38,835 nt of DNA from the NCBI GenBank assembly GCA_020627885.1, contig JAHDGB010000005.1:1-38835 (forward strand), in the 5' to 3' direction. Source of the DNA: Flavobacteriaceae bacterium (GTDB taxonomy: Bacteria; Bacteroidota; Bacteroidia; Flavobacteriales; Flavobacteriaceae). Below, piece by piece: positions 33,585 through 38,835 of this stretch; position 1 is the stretch's first letter, and each line of letters starts with the position of its first letter. The translations under genes were made by a program, and so were the position numbers. A model generated the notes under the pieces. It did not search any database. It saw only the letters and a list, made by a program, of their open reading frames with translations, and was not told the DNA's origin.

Positions 33585-34526
33585 ATGGACAAACAATTTG
33601 CAAATGATGTTATAGAAGGATTGTCCTCTAAACAAAAGTACCTCTCTTCAAAGTATTTTTATGATGATATAGGAAGTAGAATTTTTCAGGAAATAATGAA
33701 TATGCCTGATTATTACCCAACAGACAGCGAGTTTGAAATTCTATCACTACAAGCCAGTAAAATTATTGAAGCTCTAAACTTTAACAAGCCTTTTAATATT
33801 GTAGAGTTAGGGGCTGGGGATGGGTTTAAAACCTTTAAACTTTTGGAGTATTTAGTACAAAATAAAATTCAGTTTTATTATGTCCCAATAGATATTTCAC
33901 AAGGTGCTATGGATATCTTGACGAAAAGTTTAAAGGAGAGACTTCCCTCACTAGATATTTATCCGCGCGTTGGCGATTATTTTGAAGTCCTTCAAAGTGA
34001 AAACCTACAGACAGAAATTCCAAGTTTACTATTATTTCTTGGCGGAAATATAGGGAACTACAAACAAAATGAAACGAAAAACTTAATGTCTATTTTTTAT
34101 GATTCAATGAAACCCAATGACAAGTTATTAATTGGTTTCGATTTAAGGAAGAATCCGATTACAATTCACAATGCTTATTACGATAAATACGGCATTACAA
34201 AAAGATTTAATCTTAATCTTTTAATAAGAATTAACAGAGAATTTGAAGGAGATTTTAAACTGGACGATTTTGATTTTTATTGTACTTACAATCCCGAAAA
34301 TGGAAATGTAAAAAGCTATATAGTTAGCTTGAGGAAGCAGACTGTTTACTTGAAAAAGCTTGACCATTATTTTCACTTTGATTATGATGAGTGTATCTGG
34401 ACAGAGCTTTCAAAAAAATATAACTTTGATGAAATAGAAGCATTAGCAAACAACACAAAATTTAAAGTCGAAAATCACTTTTTGGACTGTAAACATTACT
34501 TTTCAGATTCTTTACTTTCAAAATAA
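33585..34526 (+). CDS. egtD: L-histidine N-alpha-methyltransferase
   Basis: Adds three methyl groups from S-adenosylmethionine to histidine to give hercynine, the first step of ergothioneine synthesis. The 313 residues contain YFYDDIGSRIFQEIMNMPDYY, the SAM loop VELGAGDGFKT, VPIDIS and LFLGGNIGN, then LIGFDLRKNP. These are the standard blocks of EgtD. It starts 1 base after egtB, so the two are produced together. No further gene follows in this direction before the IS3 remnant, so it closes the redox block. Confidence 0.94.
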   Translation: MDKQFANDVIEGLSSKQKYLSSKYFYDDIGSRIFQEIMNMPDYYPTDSEFEILSLQASKIIEALNFNKPFNIVELGAGDGFKTFKLLEYLVQNKIQFYYVPIDISQGAMDILTKSLKERLPSLDIYPRVGDYFEVLQSENLQTEIPSLLLFLGGNIGNYKQNETKNLMSIFYDSMKPNDKLLIGFDLRKNPITIHNAYYDKYGITKRFNLNLLIRINREFEGDFKLDDFDFYCTYNPENGNVKSYIVSLRKQTVYLKKLDHYFHFDYDECIWTELSKKYNFDEIEALANNTKFKVENHFLDCKHYFSDSLLSK

Positions 34527-34617
34527 AAAGCACCAAAAAACAATGTGGACTTTCTATATTTAGACTTGGACATTAAGTTGCGTTATTTAGGGTTATAAAA
34601 ATTAACTTTAAATATAA
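34527..34617. other. AT-rich spacer after egtD
   Basis: No gene, terminator or repeat end was recognised between egtD and the transposase remnant. Confidence 0.4.
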
Positions 34618-34803
34618 AAAAGAAACAAGACTTACAGTCCTTCATTTAAACAAAAGACAGTAAAATTAAGTGTTTCCAGGGGTAATGTTAAACAGGTATG
34701 TGATGGGTTAGATATTCAGTATTACTTCGTTGGAGAAAAAGAATCAGATACTTACGATAAGAATAGTTTTCCTGGTCGAGGGAAACCAAAATTAACAGAG
34801 TAG
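34618..34803 (+). mobile_element. Remnant of an IS3-family transposase OrfA
   Basis: An open stretch of 61 codons before a TAG, lacking a start codon. It reads KTYSPSFKQKTVKLSVSRGN, then VKQVCDGLDIQYYF and NSFPGRGKPKLTE. That is the helix-turn-helix and linker of IS3-family OrfA; the usual end of OrfA, all of OrfB and recognisable inverted repeats are gone. It sits at the right border of the redox block. Confidence 0.75.
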
Positions 34804-34877
34804 CAATCATAATTAACTTATAGCTCTTAATATTTTAAATCAACACTTTTAAAGTGAATAGAATGTTACTACTATTC

Positions 34878-35336
34878 CTATAAAGAAATAGCTGTAGTAT
34901 GTTTTACTTCATTTATCATAAACATGCTATGTGTGCTTCCAATATGACTAATAGTAGTTAGTTTTTTTACCATAAACTCTCTAAACGCTTCCATGTCTTT
35001 TACTAGTACTTTTAACAAATAATCATAATCACCACTTATATGATAACATTCTAAAACCTCTTGTAAATTTGCAACTTCTTTCTCAAACTTAACAACATAA
35101 TCTTGCGTATGTTGAGATAACTTAATATGGCAAAAAGCAACAAAAGACTTATCTACTTTTTCCTTTTTAACCAAAGCAACATACCTATCAATAACTCCAA
35201 TATTTTCGAGTTTTTTTATACGTTCATACACCGCCGTAACCGATAAATTTAACGAATTAGACAACTCTTTATTCGTTTTTTTACTATCGTTTTGCAATAG
35301 AACTATTAATTTTTTATCTATATCATCAAATTTCAT
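34878..35336 (-). CDS. Lrp/AsnC family transcriptional regulator
   Basis: 152 residues. The N-terminal helix-turn-helix (DIDKKLIVLLQNDSKKTNKE, then NLSVTAVYERIKKLENIGVI) is followed by the RAM ligand-binding domain with CYHISGDYDYLLKVLVKDM. Lrp proteins bind amino acids and form octamers. It is divergent from the oxidoreductase gene across a 157-base AT-rich gap and most likely controls that operon in response to an amino acid, for example methionine or cysteine; the ligand is a guess from the PLP gene present. Confidence 0.93.
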   Translation of the reverse strand: MKFDDIDKKLIVLLQNDSKKTNKELSNSLNLSVTAVYERIKKLENIGVIDRYVALVKKEKVDKSFVAFCHIKLSQHTQDYVVKFEKEVANLQEVLECYHISGDYDYLLKVLVKDMEAFREFMVKKLTTISHIGSTHSMFMINEVKHTTAISL

Positions 35337-35493
35337 GATTGAAAATTTTTCTGTCTAAAAAGCTTAAACAACATTTTTAATTAATAATAATCTAATTTAA
35401 CGCAAAAAAACAATTTTATTTTCTAAATAAAATAATTCTTATTGATTAATATTCTTTTAAAGTATAATTTTAATTAATATTTAACCAATATTC

Positions 35494-36594
35494 ATGAAGG
35501 ATTTTATTATTATAGGAGCAGGACAATCGGGGTTATCTATTGCCTACTATTTAAAGAAACAAAACTTAGACTTCTTAATAGTCGATGCTAATTCTGAAGT
35601 AGGAGAACCTTGGCTAAAACGCTGGGACTCCCTAAAGCTATTTACTCCATCAGAGTTTAATAATTTACCCGGGCTAACATTTCCCCATAAAAAAGGGCAT
35701 TACGCTAACAAATATGAAGTCGCAAATTATTTAAAACAATATGCAACAACATTTAGTTTCCCTATTACTTTCAATGAAAAAATAATAGCCTTAAAAAAAG
35801 AGAGTAATCATTTTATTCTTAAAAGTAAGGGTAATGTTTTTAAAGCAAAAAATGTTATCGTTTCTACTGGCCCTTTTCATACACCATACACGCCAGCATG
35901 CCATTCCAAAATTTCAGATCATATTGTACAAATTCATAGTGAGCATTACAAAAACCCTAGTCAATTACAAAAAGGAGATACTTTAGTTGTTGGAGCTGGA
36001 GATTCTGGCGTACAAATTCTTCAAGAAATTTCTGAAACTAATAGAGCAGTATACTTTTCTGGAACTACCAATATTGGGACACTACCACAAGAAGTCTTAG
36101 GAAAAACATTATGGTGGTGGTTTAAAAAAATAGGTTTTTTATCAGCTTCAAAATATTCTTGGATTGGAAAAAAACTAATCTCTGGGAGGCAACCTGTTAT
36201 TGGTACTGATGTGAAAAAATTATTTAAAAAACCCAATGTACACTGTGTTGGAAGAACTTTAGATACAGATAATGAAACTATTGTTTTTGAAAAAGAAAGA
36301 ATTTCCTCTATTAAAAATATAATTTGGGCTACTGGATTTAAACCAAATTTTAACTGGATTGAAGGTGAGCAAATGGATTCTAAAAACTACCCAAAAAATT
36401 ATAGAGGTATTAGTGAAATAAAAGGGTTGTATTATTTAGGATTACCATGGTTACATACCAGAGGTTCTGCTACCCTTGGTGGTGTGAAAAATGATGCCAT
36501 TTATTTAAATGACTATATTTTAAAAATGAAAGCTACTGTAAAAGAGCATTCAAAAAACGAAAATAAAAGAATAATTAGTTTAAACATAAAATAG
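35494..36594 (+). CDS. Flavin-dependent monooxygenase-like oxidoreductase
   Basis: 366 residues with an FAD motif at the start (IIGAGQSGLSIAYYLKKQ), an NADPH motif VVGAGDSGVQI near 165-175, and the late ATGFKPNFNWIEG motif found in single-component flavin monooxygenases of the CzcO/FMO type. It would use NADPH and oxygen on a nucleophilic S or N atom. The next gene encodes a sulfur-amino-acid PLP enzyme 7 bases downstream, which suggests a thiol, thioether or sulfide substrate. Substrate not determinable from sequence. Confidence 0.85.
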   Translation: MKDFIIIGAGQSGLSIAYYLKKQNLDFLIVDANSEVGEPWLKRWDSLKLFTPSEFNNLPGLTFPHKKGHYANKYEVANYLKQYATTFSFPITFNEKIIALKKESNHFILKSKGNVFKAKNVIVSTGPFHTPYTPACHSKISDHIVQIHSEHYKNPSQLQKGDTLVVGAGDSGVQILQEISETNRAVYFSGTTNIGTLPQEVLGKTLWWWFKKIGFLSASKYSWIGKKLISGRQPVIGTDVKKLFKKPNVHCVGRTLDTDNETIVFEKERISSIKNIIWATGFKPNFNWIEGEQMDSKNYPKNYRGISEIKGLYYLGLPWLHTRGSATLGGVKNDAIYLNDYILKMKATVKEHSKNENKRIISLNIK

Positions 36595-36601
36595 CATAAT
36601 A

Positions 36602-37879
36602 ATGAATGATGACAAAGAAATATGGCTAAACGATTTAAAACGTAAAAGAGAAAAAGGGCCAACATTACACAAGGCCTCTTATTCAGAATTTAATGATGCA
36701 ACAAAATCGGTTCATGCAGGCCAATATAACGATCCTATTACTGGAGCTTTAGGAACTCCTATTTACCAGTGTTCTACATTTTATTTAAATGAAGATTCAT
36801 ATAAAGCTATAAAAGAAGGTCGTGGTAGAGATGAAATGATATATTCTAGATACGGTAATCCTTCTCAATGGAGTGTTCAAGAAAAACTATCTTCATTAGA
36901 AAATGCAGAAAGTTCTATTGTTTTTGCTTCAGGCATGTCTGCAATTTCTTCAACATTATTGGCTATGTTAGATAAAGGAAGCCATGTGGTGTCCTCAAGA
37001 GACATATATGGCGGAACTTATAACTTTTTATATGAAGATTTATTCCGTTATGGCATGTCGGTTACCTTTACCTCTCCTACTAACCTAAATGAAATAGAAG
37101 AAGCCATACAAGAAAATACTAAAGTTTTATATTTCGAAGCACTAACAAACCCTTTGTTAAAAATTACGCCATTAAAAAATTTAGTTGCTTTGGGTAAAAA
37201 ATATAACTTAAGAGTTATTATAGACAATACTTTTTTAACGTCTTATAATGTTAAACCTCTTAATTTAGGAGTCGATTTAGTCGTAAACTCCGCAACAAAA
37301 TACTTAAATGGACATTCTGATTTAATTGGAGGCACCGTTTCTGGATCTAGGAAACTGATAGATCGTATATGGCCACAAATGCTTAAAAACGGAGGTTCTA
37401 TGAACCCGCATAGCTGTTTCTTACTAGAACGTAGTTTAAAAACATTTGCTCTTAGAATGCGTACACATAATGAAAACGCGTTAAGACTAGCTAGTTATTT
37501 GGAAACCCATAAAAAAATTAAAAGAGTTTATTATCCAGGGATACCGTCTCATGAACAACACGATTTAGCTAAATCTCAAATGAAAGGCAAATATTCTGGA
37601 ATGATTAGCTTTGAAATTGAAGGCGGAAACAAAAACGCTCACAAATTATTAAGCCATTTAAAACTGCCAAAAGAAGCAACAAGTTTAGGTGGCGTAGAAA
37701 GTTTAATTTCTTTACCATATAACACCTCACAAGCTTCACTAACTAAAGAACAACAAAAAAGTATCGGTATAAATGAAGGCCTTGTTCGCTTATCGGTCGG
37801 TATCGAAGATATTGAAGATCTAATTACCGATTTTGAACAAGCAATTAATAATGTATTTAAAAAAGAACAGATATGCTAA
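36602..37879 (+). CDS. Cys/Met metabolism PLP enzyme (cystathionine gamma-synthase/methionine gamma-lyase type)
   Basis: 425 residues. PLP lysine K233 is in NSATKYLNGHSD. Other family features: YSRYGNPSQW (phosphate-binding Tyr/Arg), SGMSAISSTLLA, ALTNPLLKI, IDNTF, and SLGGVESLISLP with LVRLSVGIED at the end. The N terminus has an extra charged stretch of about 35 residues before the usual TKSVHAG start. The sequence does not separate cystathionine gamma-synthase or lyase, O-acetylhomoserine sulfhydrylase and methionine gamma-lyase. Next to an FMO and an OsmC protein, a lyase releasing a volatile thiol or H2S is a reasonable idea. It overlaps osmC by 7 bases. Confidence 0.9.
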   Translation: MNDDKEIWLNDLKRKREKGPTLHKASYSEFNDATKSVHAGQYNDPITGALGTPIYQCSTFYLNEDSYKAIKEGRGRDEMIYSRYGNPSQWSVQEKLSSLENAESSIVFASGMSAISSTLLAMLDKGSHVVSSRDIYGGTYNFLYEDLFRYGMSVTFTSPTNLNEIEEAIQENTKVLYFEALTNPLLKITPLKNLVALGKKYNLRVIIDNTFLTSYNVKPLNLGVDLVVNSATKYLNGHSDLIGGTVSGSRKLIDRIWPQMLKNGGSMNPHSCFLLERSLKTFALRMRTHNENALRLASYLETHKKIKRVYYPGIPSHEQHDLAKSQMKGKYSGMISFEIEGGNKNAHKLLSHLKLPKEATSLGGVESLISLPYNTSQASLTKEQQKSIGINEGLVRLSVGIEDIEDLITDFEQAINNVFKKEQIC

Positions 37880-38409
37880 ACAATATTAATATCGCAGGAT
37901 TGAGCGAATTTACTAACGAAGTAAAAGACGCACCAACTGAAGGAAAAGCAACATATGGAATTGCTCTAGATTGGGTTAGTGGAACAAAAACTAAAGTAAA
38001 AACTAAAAATATGATTTTAGGTAATCATAAAATAATAAGAGATTTTGAATTCGCTATAGACGAACCCTCTCAATTATTAGGTGTTAATCATGCGCCAAAC
38101 CCAGCCGAATACATGTTAGGTGGTTTAGCTGGTTGCATGGCAGTAACATTTATGGCTGGGGCAACAGCCATGAACATTGAGATTAACAAATTAAACATTG
38201 AAATTGATGGCGAACTAGATTTAAATGGATTTTTAGGAATAGACAACCAAGCAAATGTTGGTTTTCCTGAACTAAAATTTATTTTTAATGTAAAAGGCAA
38301 TGGATCGCAAGAACAATATAATAAGCTTATTGAACGTGTAATGAAGTACTCCCCTAATTTTAACACTATAAAAAATGAAGTAAAAATGATTGGAGAACTA
38401 AAAGCCTAA
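37873..38409 (+). CDS. OsmC family protein lacking the second cysteine
   Basis: 178 residues of OsmC fold: HAPNPAEYMLGGLAGCMAVT with the first redox cysteine C88. In the second conserved position, where OsmC has CPV, this protein reads YSPNFNTI with S160. It thus cannot form the normal intramolecular disulfide and may use another thiol to reset, or bind a persulfide or thiol ligand. Its start overlaps the PLP gene and a terminator follows at 38413-38442, so it is the last gene of the three-gene operon. Confidence 0.88.
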   Translation: MLNNINIAGLSEFTNEVKDAPTEGKATYGIALDWVSGTKTKVKTKNMILGNHKIIRDFEFAIDEPSQLLGVNHAPNPAEYMLGGLAGCMAVTFMAGATAMNIEINKLNIEIDGELDLNGFLGIDNQANVGFPELKFIFNVKGNGSQEQYNKLIERVMKYSPNFNTIKNEVKMIGELKA

Positions 38410-38412
38410 CTC

Positions 38413-38442
38413 GTTCTTATACATAAGAACTGTTTGTTTTTT
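38413..38442 (+). terminator. Intrinsic terminator after osmC
   Basis: GTTCTTAT and ATAAGAAC form a short hairpin (38413-38430; the inner pairs probably open to give a loop), followed by TGTTTGTTTTTT on the plus strand. Confidence 0.75.
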
Positions 38443-38459
38443 AGATAATATAATATTTT

Positions 38460-38835
38460 TTATATCCCTTTTAATCGTTCCCAAAATTTAGAAAACAATG
38501 CTTTAGTTGGGCGTTTACCTTGAAATTTTTTCATGTCCAAACGCTCTCCGTTTTTATACATTGTCAATTTAAAAACTGCTGAATTAGGATCATTAACATC
38601 GAAAAAAGGATAACGTAAATCTGTATATGTTATATTTTCTGAACCTTCAATTTTTTCAAGATTATAATAACCATTACTAAACCACGACATGGTTTGCATA
38701 TCTTTTTCTTCAATAGAAAGTAAATGGTGTCTTTTTGGCAACTTATGCCAATTTTTAAATGCGGCTTCATTATCTAAAACCGAATAAAAACTAGCATAAT
38801 AATAGTTTTCATCTTCAGCAATACCATACCATAAA
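38460..38835 (-). CDS. Membrane-bound metal-dependent hydrolase, C-terminal part
   Basis: The minus-strand frame is open to the window edge, so the gene begins outside. The 125 residues seen include WYGIAEDENYYYASFYS, LPKRHHLLSIEEKD, MSWFSNGYYNLEKIEG, YTDLRYPFFD and FWERLKGI at the end. The phrases match the soluble C-terminal part of the YdjM/DUF457 type of membrane-bound hydrolase common in Flavobacteriia, whose metal site and membrane helices lie in the N-terminal part not seen here. It converges with the osmC operon. Confidence 0.75.
   Translation of the reverse strand, partial: LWYGIAEDENYYYASFYSVLDNEAAFKNWHKLPKRHHLLSIEEKDMQTMSWFSNGYYNLEKIEGSENITYTDLRYPFFDVNDPNSAVFKLTMYKNGERLDMKKFQGKRPTKALFSKFWERLKGI

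Noticed and set aside
1-38835. CRISPR arrays, tRNA or rRNA genes, prophage or integrase genes
   Set aside because: No regularly spaced repeats, cloverleaf-like sequence, rRNA-like segments, capsid or integrase motifs were seen on either strand.

Overview
This window reads as the chromosome of a member of the Flavobacteriaceae (phylum Bacteroidota). The reasons are: low G+C, adenine-rich leaders without Shine-Dalgarno sites, several -7 boxes of the Bacteroidota form TAnnTTTG, and protein families typical of the group (DUF6787, haem-binding-domain proteins, a ResB/CcsA fusion, the order speA-speB-deoxyhypusine-synthase-like, and the pairing of an alpha/beta hydrolase with OsmC). No tRNA, rRNA, CRISPR array, intact insertion sequence or replication origin was seen. 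All calls were made by eye from translated sequence; no database search was run.

Left part (1-12,100, minus strand). Dihydrolipoyl dehydrogenase and a lipoprotein S41 peptidase come first. Next is a 34-residue basic protein framed by its own promoter and terminator, then a badly frameshifted RMD1/DUF155 pseudogene. After that lies a polyamine operon: speA, speB, a deoxyhypusine-synthase-like gene, a small conserved gene, a decayed small gene and a VOC protein. speA is preceded by a roughly 280-nt leader that may be a structured RNA. Further upstream is a two-gene unit of a large ATP-grasp-like protein and an M14 desuccinylase/aspartoacylase-like hydrolase.

Middle part (12,444-34,526, plus strand). 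This is a dense accessory block devoted almost wholly to redox and sulfur defence. In order it holds: an AraC regulator; msrB-msrA; a redoxin; a glutaredoxin-GNAT fusion; a decayed msrA; two haem-binding proteins; a ResB/CcsA cytochrome c maturation fusion; a second AraC regulator; a tandem cytochrome P460 lipoprotein; DUF6787; an outer-membrane protein; SelO; a Gre-like factor; a DM13 pseudogene; a second msrA; AhpD-like; aldo/keto reductase; a redoxin pseudogene; Dps; DUF427; DUF2721; a divergent MsrA paralog; a hydrolase-OsmC fusion; and the ergothioneine pair egtB-egtD. Several genes overlap or touch, and six use TTG or GTG starts, which suggests translational coupling. A remnant of an IS3-type transposase OrfA marks the right edge, and four decayed genes lie inside. 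The likely theme is repair of oxidised methionine, making and using c-type and P460 haem proteins, and thiol protection, but this is inference from content.

Right part (34,878-38,835). An Lrp/AsnC regulator is divergent from a three-gene operon: a flavin-dependent oxidoreductase, a cystathionine gamma-synthase/methionine gamma-lyase-type PLP enzyme, and an OsmC protein that lacks the usual second cysteine. The window ends inside a membrane-bound metal-dependent hydrolase gene on the minus strand.
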